Assembly (NCBI GenBank): GCA_964446585.1
Contig: CAYUPI010000010.1
Span: 62,001 to 126,000 of the forward strand
Length of the DNA stretch: 64,000 nucleotides
Origin: CAYUPI01 sp964446585
GTDB lineage: Bacteria; Verrucomicrobiota; Verrucomicrobiia; Limisphaerales; UBA8199
Direction of reading: 5' to 3'
Under the pieces are notes generated by a model, which was not told the origin of the DNA, did not search any database, and saw only the letters and a program-made list of their open reading frames with translations. Below are positions 52,401 to 60,950 of the stretch, piece after piece (positions within the stretch are counted from its first letter, which is position 1; each line of letters opens with the position of its first letter). The position numbers and the translations under genes were made by a program.

Positions 52401-53057
52401 CTAGCCCGCCGGGGGCCCGCCGAAATGCGCCTTCCACGACGTGTATGCCGCCTCGTCGCTCGCGATTGCGTCAATCGCAGCCGCCAGTGCTTCTATTCTT
52501 ACGACGCCTGAGAAAACCGCGCGGTCTCCGATCTCGTTCTCGACCAGGAAAGTCGGGCGCTGATTGACTTGCAGTTTGTGGAATTCTTCGGTCGTCCCCA
52601 GTGTGCGCGCCGCCACTTCGGGCGATTTCGCGCGCGCCAGCAGTTTTGCCGCGTCCAACCCACCGGCACTAGAAGCTACTTCGACGGCCACATCCCAGCG
52701 TCCGACCTTCTTGCCTTCCCGCATCGCGGCATGAGCAATGGCCAGACGGACGCGGTCATCGGCGACGCCAAAGTCCTTCGCCGCCTCGGCGACGTAGTTG
52801 GGGACGAGGTATTCTTTGATCTCCGGTTCAAACCAACCGGCGTTCAGCATGAACGGCGAGCGCATGATCGAGCCGCTGCGCCGGTAAAACCATTCGCACT
52901 GGGATTTGGACTGGGGATAGGCCTCGGGCGGCATCTGGGCAACCTTCCAGCCGAACTCGACCTGGCCGCCGTACCGCCGCTTTAATTCCGCCCATGCCGG
53001 CTCAGCCCAGAAACACCACGAGGAGGTGACTTCCAGATAGTAGGTGACCTTGACCAT
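52401..53057 (-). CDS. DsbA-family (thioredoxin-fold) oxidoreductase-like protein
   Basis: 218 residues from the ATG at 53057. The N-terminal strand (KVTYYLEVTSSWCFWAEPAW) places the active-site Cys after W, but the second Cys of a CxxC pair is absent (CFWA). The helical insertion and C-terminal NQRPTFLVENEIGDRAVFSG (cis-Pro region) fit the DsbA/FrnE/2-hydroxychromene isomerase superfamily. A single Cys argues against simple disulfide exchange; isomerase or glutathione-dependent chemistry is more likely. No signal peptide is present, so it is cytoplasmic. Confidence 0.82.
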   Translation of the reverse strand: MVKVTYYLEVTSSWCFWAEPAWAELKRRYGGQVEFGWKVAQMPPEAYPQSKSQCEWFYRRSGSIMRSPFMLNAGWFEPEIKEYLVPNYVAEAAKDFGVADDRVRLAIAHAAMREGKKVGRWDVAVEVASSAGGLDAAKLLARAKSPEVAARTLGTTEEFHKLQVNQRPTFLVENEIGDRAVFSGVVRIEALAAAIDAIASDEAAYTSWKAHFGGPPAG

Positions 53058-53129
53058 GGCCGCAGGCTCGCGCAATGGAGCGGTGAAGTCGAGGACGAAG
53101 CGAGTTCGAGCCGCACGCAAAATGGCGAA

Positions 53130-53861
53130 TTATTTCAGGGCTGTCCAGACGCGATGGACGTCGTCATGGTCTTCGAGCGCTTGTAAAAACTGGCCGGCTT
53201 CGAGTTGCTGCTGCGGATCGAGCGCGGGGTAGTTCTTGGGCACATAGCCAAGTTCGCTCGTGATGACTTTCCAACCATTTTGGGAGAGCCATTTGGAAAC
53301 CGCATGCACCGCGGCGCGGTCGGTGATGAAACGCGCGCCTGCAGTGCCCTCGGGGACATCGTCGTTCTGCTCGTGAGCGAGCGGTTCCACCTCATTGGCG
53401 CCGGCCTCGATGGCCGCCGCTTCCAGGTCGGCGTTCGGGTCGGCCTGGTGGGCTTCCGCAATACCAACTTGCTCAAAGAGGAATTTGTTGCTGCCGGCCG
53501 TGCCCAGGTGGCCTTCACGAAACAGCGCGCGGATTTCCGGCGCCGTGCGGTTTACGTTATCCGTGTACACCTCGACAATGACGGGCACTTTATGCGGCGT
53601 GTAACCCTCGAAGACGACGTGTTCCATAGTCAGTTTCTCTGCGCCGGTGCCCGCGCCTTTCTTAATGGCGCGTTCGATCACGTCGCGCGACACGCTTTCC
53701 TTCCGCGCCTTCTCGACAGCAGCAGCCAGCCGGGCGTTGCTCTCCGCGTCCGGCCCGCCCATCTTGGCGGCGACCATCAGTTCGCGGACAATTTTTCCCG
53801 TCGCCTGCGCTTTCTTCATCGAAGCGACAGCGCGCTTCGCGTGCAGCCATTGACGTCCCAT
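53130..53861 (-). CDS. yebC: YebC/PmpR family translational or transcriptional regulator
   Basis: 243 residues with the complete family pattern: WLHAKRAVASMKKAQATGKIVRE at the start, ERAIKKGAGTG near 68, YEGYTPHKVPVIVEVYTDN-like segment (VFEGYTPHKVPV) and TAPEIRALFREGHLG near 110. YebC-type proteins (TACO1 in mitochondria) bind nucleic acid and have been linked to transcription and to translation of proline stretches. It stands alone between the DsbA-family gene and an inverted repeat. Confidence 0.92.
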   Translation of the reverse strand: MGRQWLHAKRAVASMKKAQATGKIVRELMVAAKMGGPDAESNARLAAAVEKARKESVSRDVIERAIKKGAGTGAEKLTMEHVVFEGYTPHKVPVIVEVYTDNVNRTAPEIRALFREGHLGTAGSNKFLFEQVGIAEAHQADPNADLEAAAIEAGANEVEPLAHEQNDDVPEGTAGARFITDRAAVHAVSKWLSQNGWKVITSELGYVPKNYPALDPQQQLEAGQFLQALEDHDDVHRVWTALK

Positions 53862-53959
53862 CGCAGCGAAGGTAGCAGGAATGCCGAAGCAGTTTCAACC
53901 AACTCCGGGCCAGCGCCAAATGCGGGAAACGTGTCTTATGATTGTAGGTGCCGACGAGA

Positions 53960-54099
53960 GGGCGTGTTGCCCAAAGACCAACACTTGGGAAAGGGGCAAC
54001 TCGCGGTCCGACGGTTGTGCCGAAATTCGAGAGAAATAAGCAGCTCGACGGTTGCTGCGGCCGGGGACGGCCGCACTCCGGCGTTTGGGCAACACGCCC
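53960..54099. repeat. Inverted repeat with perfect 16-base arms
   Basis: GGGCGTGTTGCCCAAA (53960-53975) is repeated exactly in reverse complement at 54084-54099. The roughly 108-base interior contains GGCCGGGGACGGCCGCACTCCG near 54059-54080, which shares its end with the repeat at 31021-31131. It lies between the YebC gene start and the end of the AMP-ligase gene. Confidence 0.8.
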
Positions 54100-54137
54100 G
54101 AAAGGAGGCTCTGATCGAAAAATCCAAAATTGGCCGG

Positions 54138-55718
54138 CTAGCCGGCCGTTTCCTCGACCGCTTCCCCGTTGGTTGCCGCGCCAGAGGCGGAGTTCGCGTT
54201 TGGGGCAATGGCAGGATCGAGGTCCACTTTGGCAGCCGGCTTGGATTTTGGCCGATTGTCCACCAGCTTTTGTTCCTTGAGCAAGGCGCCCACGCCCTGG
54301 AGCCGCCGCATTTCTTCGGCAGAATGGAACAGGATTCGATTGGGACCGATTTCGAGCCGGGTGACGCAGCGTCGGCTCAGCTCGCGGCTCACATCCGTTT
54401 CGTTGGTTCCGTTGAGTTTTTGAACGTGGAGAATTAGTTCGTCCAGTTCCAGCGGATCATCGTGCGCTTTTCTTAGCTCGACCTGCCAGGAGCCAATCTG
54501 GGGGCAGTCATCGAGCACATGCTCCAGCTCATTGAAATCAACCAGCGTCCCTTTGATTTTATCGAGGGCCATCTCTTTGATCTCGGAGCGGCGCGAAATG
54601 TTGCCCACCAGTCGTGGCAGGGTGCGGCCGCAGTGCGGGCAGGGTTCGTATCTCAGGCCACCGTCGATGTAGTCGCCGGTGCGATAACGCAAGACGACCG
54701 AGCCGCGGGCCGCCAGAGGTGTAAACACCATCTCGCCGGGCTGGCCTGGGGGGAGGGGTCGCCCCGTGCTCGGATCGATGACTTCGATGACGCACAGATC
54801 TGGCCCGATATGATACCCACCCGATGGCTGGTCGTGTGGGAATGGACATTCCGTCCAGGCCTGTTTCGCTTCGGTGAAACCGTAGGTGGCCAAAACCGCC
54901 ATGTTCGGAGCGCCCAACTCCGCCGCCAAACCGCGGAGCTTTTCGCGCAGCCCCTCGCTTACCTTTTCTCCCGCCAGCACGATGGCCCGAAGATTCTTGC
55001 AGCGGATGCCATCCTCCACCGCCTGTTGCAGCAGATGATAGACAAAGGTCGGCATGCCGATGAGCACGTTAGGCTTGAAAGTGCCGAGGAGGCGGAGATT
55101 GCCTTCGGTGCCCATGACTTTGCCGCCGCCCGAGCTGAGCGTCATCAGGCCGGCGGTTGTGCCCGCATAATGCGCCAGCCAAAAAGCCAGATGCGGCGCG
55201 AAGGGCAGCGTGCTGAGCAAACGCTCTTCCGGTCGAGCCGTGCACACCTCGGCGATCCGCCCGGCTACGGTGGAGAGGTTGTCCAGATCGCGCCGCGTAA
55301 AGACAAACGGAGTCGGCTCTGCACTGCGGCCGGTGGTGAAAGTGACAAACATCGGGCGGAATTCAGCTTCAAGTTCCTTTCTCACCCGTTCACGTCCGCG
55401 CGTCAGGGCGCGCCAGATAGTGGCCGGACGCCGCGCCAGCGTCTTTTCGTCCGGGATGATGATGAAGTCCCTGGCGCGTTGGGGGTGCTCCGGAGTGTTC
55501 TGTAGATCGGCTTTCGTAGTGAAAGGCACCTTCTGCAAATCGTCCAGCGTGCGGATCGAGTCGGCCTCGAGCCGATGCTCCCGGAACAACTCGCGGTAGT
55601 GGGCCGAAAACGGCAGGACCACTGTTTGCAGGTAACGCCGAAGCTGTTCGGCCTGCAAACGGCGGACCACAGTCTCAGGCAACCGCTGCCATCGTTCCTC
55701 GAGCAAATTCCGCCTCAT
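54138..55718 (-). CDS. Phenylacetate-CoA ligase (PaaK)-like AMP-binding protein
   Basis: 526 residues. The layout matches PaaK/capsule-type adenylate-forming enzymes: TFTTGRSAEPTPFVFT (P-loop-like Thr/Gly-rich motif, variant), ATYGFTEAKQAWTECPF, RYRTGDYIDGGLRYEPCPHCGRTLPRLVGNISRR with a CPHC metal site, and a C-terminal cap domain. It would activate a carboxylic acid as acyl-AMP, perhaps onto CoA or a carrier protein. The last 45 residues are low-complexity. The N-terminus overlaps the patatin gene by 44 bases, so they form one unit. The substrate is unknown. Confidence 0.85.
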   Translation of the reverse strand: MRRNLLEERWQRLPETVVRRLQAEQLRRYLQTVVLPFSAHYRELFREHRLEADSIRTLDDLQKVPFTTKADLQNTPEHPQRARDFIIIPDEKTLARRPATIWRALTRGRERVRKELEAEFRPMFVTFTTGRSAEPTPFVFTRRDLDNLSTVAGRIAEVCTARPEERLLSTLPFAPHLAFWLAHYAGTTAGLMTLSSGGGKVMGTEGNLRLLGTFKPNVLIGMPTFVYHLLQQAVEDGIRCKNLRAIVLAGEKVSEGLREKLRGLAAELGAPNMAVLATYGFTEAKQAWTECPFPHDQPSGGYHIGPDLCVIEVIDPSTGRPLPPGQPGEMVFTPLAARGSVVLRYRTGDYIDGGLRYEPCPHCGRTLPRLVGNISRRSEIKEMALDKIKGTLVDFNELEHVLDDCPQIGSWQVELRKAHDDPLELDELILHVQKLNGTNETDVSRELSRRCVTRLEIGPNRILFHSAEEMRRLQGVGALLKEQKLVDNRPKSKPAAKVDLDPAIAPNANSASGAATNGEAVEETAG

Positions 55719-57384
55719 TCTTGAGTTCCTTTTTTTCTACCAGCGCTTTGATTTGTTCCAGGTGCCGCTCCGCTGCCTTGCGGCCCAGCGCGATGAATCT
55801 TCCCGGATTGCGGCAATCCAGCCAGCGGTCGTCGCGAATGTTGGGTCGCAGCACGACGTCGGCCAGGCGGCACGAGGCATCGGCCAATTGGACCTGCGCG
55901 CCATGAATACTGCGCGCTATGATCTCGAACACGTTTCCCGTAGCGAAATAATTCAACTGCTTGTCCAGTGGGAAGAACTTGCGAAACAGCTTGCGCAGGC
56001 CTCTTTGCTTCAGCCGCTCTCTCTTCTGTTCCGCCACGAACCCGAGCCGCAAGCCTTCGAGCGTGGGAATCGCGTTGACGGCGATGACGCGAGCGACACC
56101 GAGCTCACGCAGGATGTCCACGGGCACCGGATCCACTATCCCGCCGTCAATGTAAGTTTCTCCGTCGAGGGTGACAGGGACGCAGATGCCCGGCACGGCC
56201 ATGCTGGCGTGGACCGCTGCGGCCACTTCACCGCTGGCCAACACCGTCCGGGCCAATGTGCCGAGATTGCCGGCAATCACGCGCATTGGCCGGGGCAAAT
56301 CGGAGAATCGCGCAGTCCCGATCGACCGCATCAGGCGCCTTCTCAGCGCGAAGCCGCGCAGGAATCCGCGGCGCGGCGGAAACACCGGATCGATCAAACT
56401 CCAAAAGTTCCAGCGCCCTTCCAATTCGCGCGCCAGTTTCTCAAGTTCTTTTCCGTCGTAACCGTAATTCCAAAGCGTGCCGATATAAGCGCCGATGCTC
56501 GCCCCGGCTACGACATCCACCTCGATGCCATTCTCCTCCAGGACCTGGATGACACCGATATGGGAAAAGGCCTTGGCCGCGCCGGAAGAAAGCGCCAGGC
56601 CGACCAGACGCCCGCTGATCTCTCGGGCCAATCGGCGGATGTCGGCGGCGAAACGAGCCGTTGAAGGCTCGGGCGCGGTAGTTCCGTTCCCTCCGACATT
56701 GGCCTGGTAATCGCGGAGAGCTCGCGACGCTACCCTCTGTTTTGAAAGCGCCTCGAGGCCGTCATTCGATTCGTCTCGGGCCTGGCACAGGACTGATTTA
56801 TACCTTCCTATGTCGTTGTGGTCTCGCGCGCAAAGTTCTCGCACCAGCAAGTCGAACCGAGTGGCACTCTCTTGCGTGGGCCGCAGGAATAGAAAAGCGC
56901 AGTCGGAATTGGCCATGAAATTGAGCACGGCGGCCGCCGGTGTCTCCTCCGCCACCACTTCAACCAGCACATAACGGTAATCGCGACCAGCCCGATTCAC
57001 CATCGAGGCAAGGCTTTCCGTTGTCTCCCATTGGCCCCGCACGCTCAACGTCATGAGCTCGTAGCCGGCCTCGGTTTTCGCAACGCTTCCAGATCGGAAT
57101 CGGCCCTGGGAAACCAACTCGGTCGCCGCCCAATCAACCACCGTCGCTTGATTCTCAAGGCTGCCCTTGAAGAAATGCCCGGTCTCGGCACACTGCAAAC
57201 GCACCAGCAGGACGGATGCGCCAGTTTCGGCGCGCAAGGACCTTGCCAATTCTCCGCTGATCTCTGAGGCAGGAAGTTCCTGAGAAATGAAGCCCAGCGT
57301 TATTGTTTGAGCGCGTGGCGGGCCGGGGAGAGCATCTTGATTCAATCCTCTCTGCGGTACTGCAAACGGATGTTCAAACTTCAT
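55675..57384 (-). CDS. Patatin-like phospholipase with N-terminal NTE-type region
   Basis: 569 residues. The C-terminal half is a patatin domain: nucleophile motif GASIG near residue 295 (VVAGASIGAYIG) and catalytic Asp in YIDGGIVDPVPV near 412. The usual oxyanion glycine run (GGGxRG) is replaced by LALSSGAAKAFSHIG, a variant seen in neuropathy-target-esterase-like proteins. The N-terminal 230 residues form an alpha/beta region (LGFISQELPASEISGELARSL; FLFLRPTQESATRFDLLVREL) resembling the linker region of NTE homologues, without a cyclic-nucleotide domain. It likely hydrolyses a lipid acyl ester at the membrane. Confidence 0.85.
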   Translation of the reverse strand: MKFEHPFAVPQRGLNQDALPGPPRAQTITLGFISQELPASEISGELARSLRAETGASVLLVRLQCAETGHFFKGSLENQATVVDWAATELVSQGRFRSGSVAKTEAGYELMTLSVRGQWETTESLASMVNRAGRDYRYVLVEVVAEETPAAAVLNFMANSDCAFLFLRPTQESATRFDLLVRELCARDHNDIGRYKSVLCQARDESNDGLEALSKQRVASRALRDYQANVGGNGTTAPEPSTARFAADIRRLAREISGRLVGLALSSGAAKAFSHIGVIQVLEENGIEVDVVAGASIGAYIGTLWNYGYDGKELEKLARELEGRWNFWSLIDPVFPPRRGFLRGFALRRRLMRSIGTARFSDLPRPMRVIAGNLGTLARTVLASGEVAAAVHASMAVPGICVPVTLDGETYIDGGIVDPVPVDILRELGVARVIAVNAIPTLEGLRLGFVAEQKRERLKQRGLRKLFRKFFPLDKQLNYFATGNVFEIIARSIHGAQVQLADASCRLADVVLRPNIRDDRWLDCRNPGRFIALGRKAAERHLEQIKALVEKKELKNEAEFARGTMAAVA

Positions 57385-58246
57385 TCTCGTCGCCCTTCCG
57401 CGACCGGAACCCTAAAACCACACCGACCAATTTCCACTGGCACCGCGCCTGGTTCGACGATTCCTGATACTGACTCTTACTTACAATAAGACGCACCGGC
57501 GACTGCGTCAATTCGAGCAAAGTACGGATTCAAATACCGGTGATTCTCCGCAGTCACATTCGGTGACGTACGGATGAATCAACCGCATCGGTCCAGACCT
57601 GCCGCGCGAGGCCACCCGCGCGGGCTCAGGTATGAAAAAGCAATTGGTGTGCCAGTGCGCGGCTGGCACAGCGAATCCGAGTCAAACAGGCGCAGTTTCT
57701 GTAAACTACCGGCAATCAAACTGTCTCCTGGAGGACCGCATTGACCCTACGATGCTGCCGCCTGCGTTCGGGCCAACTTCCATGACAGGAATTTGGCGCC
57801 GCGCAGCCGCGGCGCACAATTTCATTGAGTGCGCGGAAGCGCTAGACGCAACTCCCGCGTCCGGGCGACATTGTCAATCGAATCCAGAGCAACCGCTCGC
57901 GAGCGGAATGCTGGAAGCATTCCAGTGCCCGACGAAACAGACGAACCATCGAGATTCGATGCCCGACCGTCACCGGCCCTTCAACTCGAAATCCGGGCAG
58001 GAATTCCCAGCGACGGAGCGATTCAGCGGGCAACCAATCAGTGGAGCGGAGCGGGATGGCAGTTGACACGGGGTCTTCGACGACTATCCTGTCGCTCTTC
58101 GGGTTGATGATCCGTGACTGGCGACTGGTCATGGGATGTGCCCATGCACCCTCGGCGCCACGAACGGCAAGCTGGCAGCGCCTGAGGATGCCGCACCCGT
58201 CATCGGCCGCGAGTTACCGGTCACTGGCTACCGATTACCATAGACT
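57385..58246. other. Long intergenic region upstream of rpmH
   Basis: About 860 bases without a supportable gene; a 144-codon open frame here has composition unlike the genes around it. It holds several hairpins: GTGCCAG-TGCGCGG-CTGGCAC near 57650, palindrome CCGCTCGCGAGCGG at 57893-57906 followed at once by GGAATGC-TGGAA-GCATTCC, and a word-type repeat (GTGACTGGCGACTGG, TACCGGTCACTGGC) at about 58110-58230. The rpmH promoter is at 58063-58090. No DnaA boxes (TTATCCACA) were seen, so an origin is not supported. Confidence 0.5.
58063..58090 (+). promoter_or_regulatory. Candidate sigma-70 promoter of the rpmH-rnpA-yidD-yidC-jag cluster
   Basis: A consensus TTGACA (58063-58068), a 16-base spacer and TATCCT (58085-58090) stand about 155 bases ahead of rpmH, the right strength for a ribosomal protein operon. 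The leader contains a word-type hairpin. Confidence 0.55.
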
Positions 58247-58384
58247 ATGAAGCGACAATATCAGCCATCGAAGATTCGCCGGAAGCGGCAGCACGGATTT
58301 CTCAGCCGCAGCTCGAGTAAGAGTGGACGGGCCATCCTGCGCAATCGCCGCCGCGTGGGGCGAAAGCGGTTGACGCCTGTCTAA
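58247..58384 (+). CDS. rpmH: Ribosomal protein L34
   Basis: 45 residues. Translation of this short frame gives the L34 pattern: basic start MKRQYQPSKIRRKRQHGF, then a run of Ser and Arg (LSRSSSKSGR) and the ending RVGRKRLTPV. L34 is part of the 50S subunit. It is the first gene of the rpmH-rnpA cluster, with rnpA starting seven bases after its stop. Even though it is below the usual length cut-off, position and sequence make this firm. Confidence 0.96.
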   Translation: MKRQYQPSKIRRKRQHGFLSRSSSKSGRAILRNRRRVGRKRLTPV

Positions 58385-58391
58385 CTGCGGC

Positions 58392-58760
58392 ATGGGGGCG
58401 GCGGAGTCAGAGGGCTGGAGTCTGGGGCGAACGGCGCGCATTAAACAGAGCCGCGATTTTGCGCGGTTGCGACGGGCCGGACAGCGTGCGGCGGGTGGTT
58501 GTTTGATTGCAAATTGGGGGCGGCTGCCGAGCGCCGGGCATTCTCGACTGGGTGTCATCACGAGCGGCCAACTCGGTAATGCGGTGATCCGCAGCCGGGC
58601 GCGACGGCTGCTGCGCGAAGTTTTTCGCCTGCACCAACACGAGCTGGCGCAGCCACTTGAGCTGGTGCTGGTGGCGAGACAATCGATTGTCGGGAAACGA
58701 TTCGGCGCGGTAGAGAAGGACTTTTTGACAACCCTTCGGAAAGCGGGACTGTTAAAGTGA
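58392..58760 (+). CDS. rnpA: Ribonuclease P protein component
   Basis: 122 residues. The RNase P protein motif is present: LGRTARIKQSRDFARLRRAG at the start, then GVITSGQLGNAVIRSRARRLLREVFR, including the RNR-like basic helix. It binds the RNA subunit and helps remove 5' leaders from precursor tRNAs. It lies between rpmH and yidD; its stop overlaps the yidD start. Confidence 0.95.
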   Translation: MGAAESEGWSLGRTARIKQSRDFARLRRAGQRAAGGCLIANWGRLPSAGHSRLGVITSGQLGNAVIRSRARRLLREVFRLHQHELAQPLELVLVARQSIVGKRFGAVEKDFLTTLRKAGLLK

Positions 58761-59068
58761 GCGAGACGATCAAACGGATGAACGCGGTTCAACAGATGCT
58801 GATTCTTGGCGTGCGCCTGTACCGGTGTGTGCTTTCTCCGGCGAAAGTGTTCTTCTTCGGGCCACTGGGGCGCTGCCGGTTCACACCGAGTTGTTCAGAA
58901 TACGCCGAGGAAGCGATCCGAACACATGGCGGGGTTGAAGGGAGCTGGCTGGCCTTGAAACGCATCGCGCGCTGCCATCCCTGGGGCGGATGCGGAGCCG
59001 ATCCCGTGCCCGAGCGGGAGCAGAGCACGCGCGCATCGTCATCTGGCCTGTTCCCGGCCCCGAGGTGA
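58757..59068 (+). CDS. yidD: Membrane protein insertion efficiency factor YidD
   Basis: 103 residues starting at GTG (58757) in a GTGA overlap with the rnpA stop. The family core is clear: ILGVRLYRCVLSPAKVFFFG, RCRFTPSCSEYAEEAIRTHG and RCHPWGGCGADPVP. YidD is a small cytoplasmic amphipathic protein that aids YidC/Sec insertion. The last 20 residues are extra and low-complexity. yidC follows by five bases. Confidence 0.93.
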   Translation: MSETIKRMNAVQQMLILGVRLYRCVLSPAKVFFFGPLGRCRFTPSCSEYAEEAIRTHGGVEGSWLALKRIARCHPWGGCGADPVPEREQSTRASSSGLFPAPR

Positions 59069-59073
59069 CCAGC

Positions 59074-60906
59074 ATGGATCGCAAATCGATTATTATCCTC
59101 GTCGTCTGCTTCGTGGTGCTGATGCTCTGGTATCCGCTCGTGCACAAGCTCTATCCCCCAAAACCTCTGTCGAGCGGTCCGACCAACGTTCCGCCGGCAA
59201 CTCTGACGGCCACCAACCAGGGCCAGTCAACTTCATCCGTCCCACCGACCCAGGCCGAGGCCCCCGTGATTCCGCCGAGGCCCGTGGCCAACACCAACGT
59301 GCCGGAGGAGTTGCGCGTTATAACGAACGACAACGCACGCTATACTTTCAGTTCTTACGGAGGCGGCCTTAAACTGATTGAGCTGTTGCGCTATCCTGAA
59401 AGCGTTTCCGCGCGCCGCGAGAAACTGCGGCAGTCTCAGCGCGTGGCCACTCTGAACACCTTCATGCCGGCGCCGACGCTGGCGCTGCTGGATGGCGACG
59501 CCGTTCAAGGGGACGGCGTTTTCACGCTGAAAAACACGGAACATGGTGTGCGCGCAGAAAAAACGCTGACGAATGGTTTGAGCATCGTCAAAGAGTTCAC
59601 CCTCGGCACGAACTATTTAATGGCGGCGACGGTGCGACTCATGAACAGATCGACGCAGGCCTTAAGCCTGCCGGCGCAGGAATGGATCGTTGGCACAGCC
59701 ACACCCATGGGCCCGCGGGACAATGGCCAGGCCGTCGGTGTGCTGTGGTACAATGGAAGCGGCACCGAAGACGTGAGCGCCGGCTGGTTTGCCAATCGCG
59801 CCCTTGGATGTTTGCCAGGCACGCCGCGCAGCGAGTATCACGGCGGCGCTTCGAACGTTGTCTGGGTCGCGGCGCACAATCAGTTTTTCGCGCTCGCGGT
59901 AATGCCACAGCAACCGGCCCAGGAAGTCGTCGCCCGAAAAATTGAGCTGCCCAAGCCCACGGGTGAAGAAGCGCTTCTGGTCGCCACGAACGCTCCGGTG
60001 CCGCTGGGTTACCAAGCGGCGCTGGTGTATCCGGCAGTGACCCTGCCCCCGGGCCAGGCCGTGGAACGCGAAATCCAGCTCTTTGCCGGGCCGAAAGAAT
60101 ACCAAACGCTCGCGCGCATCGGGGACCGGTTCAATAACAACATTGATCTGGTCATGGGTTACAGCGGGTTCTTCGGTTTCTTTGCCAAGGCGTTGTTGCT
60201 GGCCATGAACTGGCTGCACTTCGCGCTCAAATTTTCCTACGGCTGGGCCATTATCGCAATCACCTGCATCATCAAGATTGTCTTCTGGCCGCTGACTCAA
60301 GCCAGCACGCGGTCCATGAAGCGGATGCAGGCGCTCCAGCCGCAAATGAAAGCCATCCAGGAGAAGTACAAGGACGATCCGGTCAAGATGAACAAAAAAG
60401 TGATGGAGTTCATGAAGGAGCACAAGGTCAGCCCCTTGGGAGGCTGCCTGCCGATGGTGTTGCAAATCCCCGTTTTCTTCGGCTTTTATCGGATGATCCA
60501 AAGCGCCATCGAACTGCGCGGTGCGCGTTTCTTGTGGGTTGTCGATTTGTCGCAACCAGACACGTTGTTCGTTATTCCGGGTTTAGGCTTCATCCCGTTC
60601 ATCGGCGTCCCCGGCGTCGGATTGCCGTTTAACCTGCTGCCGCTGATTATGGGAGTGACGATGTTTTGGCAGGCGCGCTTGACGCCACCCTCACCAGGGA
60701 TGGATCCGATGCAAGCCAAAATCATGCGCTACATGCCGCTGATGTTCATGGTGTTCTTGTATAACTTCTCGGCCGGGCTGACGTTGTACTGGACGGTGCA
60801 GAATCTCTTGACCATCGCGCAGACCAAGCTCACCCGAACCATCGCCGAACCATCGCCGACGGCCAAAGTTCCAGTATTGACGTCGCCCCAAAAAAAGAAG
60901 AAATAA
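59074..60906 (+). CDS. yidC: Membrane protein insertase YidC
   Basis: 610 residues from the ATG at 59074; a longer frame would extend back through yidD. Layout is the Gram-negative type: an N-terminal transmembrane helix (about 4-24), a large periplasmic beta-domain (about 65-345), then five helices of the insertase core (about 375-595), including GWAIIAITCIIKIVFWPLTQ, the hydrophilic-groove Arg (QASTRSMKRMQALQPQMKAI) and a Lys-rich tail (PQKKKK). It inserts proteins into the cytoplasmic membrane with or without Sec. Confidence 0.96.
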   Translation: MDRKSIIILVVCFVVLMLWYPLVHKLYPPKPLSSGPTNVPPATLTATNQGQSTSSVPPTQAEAPVIPPRPVANTNVPEELRVITNDNARYTFSSYGGGLKLIELLRYPESVSARREKLRQSQRVATLNTFMPAPTLALLDGDAVQGDGVFTLKNTEHGVRAEKTLTNGLSIVKEFTLGTNYLMAATVRLMNRSTQALSLPAQEWIVGTATPMGPRDNGQAVGVLWYNGSGTEDVSAGWFANRALGCLPGTPRSEYHGGASNVVWVAAHNQFFALAVMPQQPAQEVVARKIELPKPTGEEALLVATNAPVPLGYQAALVYPAVTLPPGQAVEREIQLFAGPKEYQTLARIGDRFNNNIDLVMGYSGFFGFFAKALLLAMNWLHFALKFSYGWAIIAITCIIKIVFWPLTQASTRSMKRMQALQPQMKAIQEKYKDDPVKMNKKVMEFMKEHKVSPLGGCLPMVLQIPVFFGFYRMIQSAIELRGARFLWVVDLSQPDTLFVIPGLGFIPFIGVPGVGLPFNLLPLIMGVTMFWQARLTPPSPGMDPMQAKIMRYMPLMFMVFLYNFSAGLTLYWTVQNLLTIAQTKLTRTIAEPSPTAKVPVLTSPQKKKK

Positions 60907-60950
60907 AACCGGGTCGAATCGTGCACATGTCCTCAACTCACATCTAAGTC

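Noticed and set aside
57632..58066. 144-codon open frame upstream of rpmH
   Set aside because: Residue composition is irregular and Cys/Pro/Arg-rich, no domain or ribosome-binding site is evident, and it covers palindromes; judged a chance open frame.
57385..58246. Chromosomal replication origin
   Set aside because: The rpmH-rnpA-yidC neighbourhood suggests it, but no TTATCCACA-type boxes or AT-rich unwinding element were seen and dnaA is absent.
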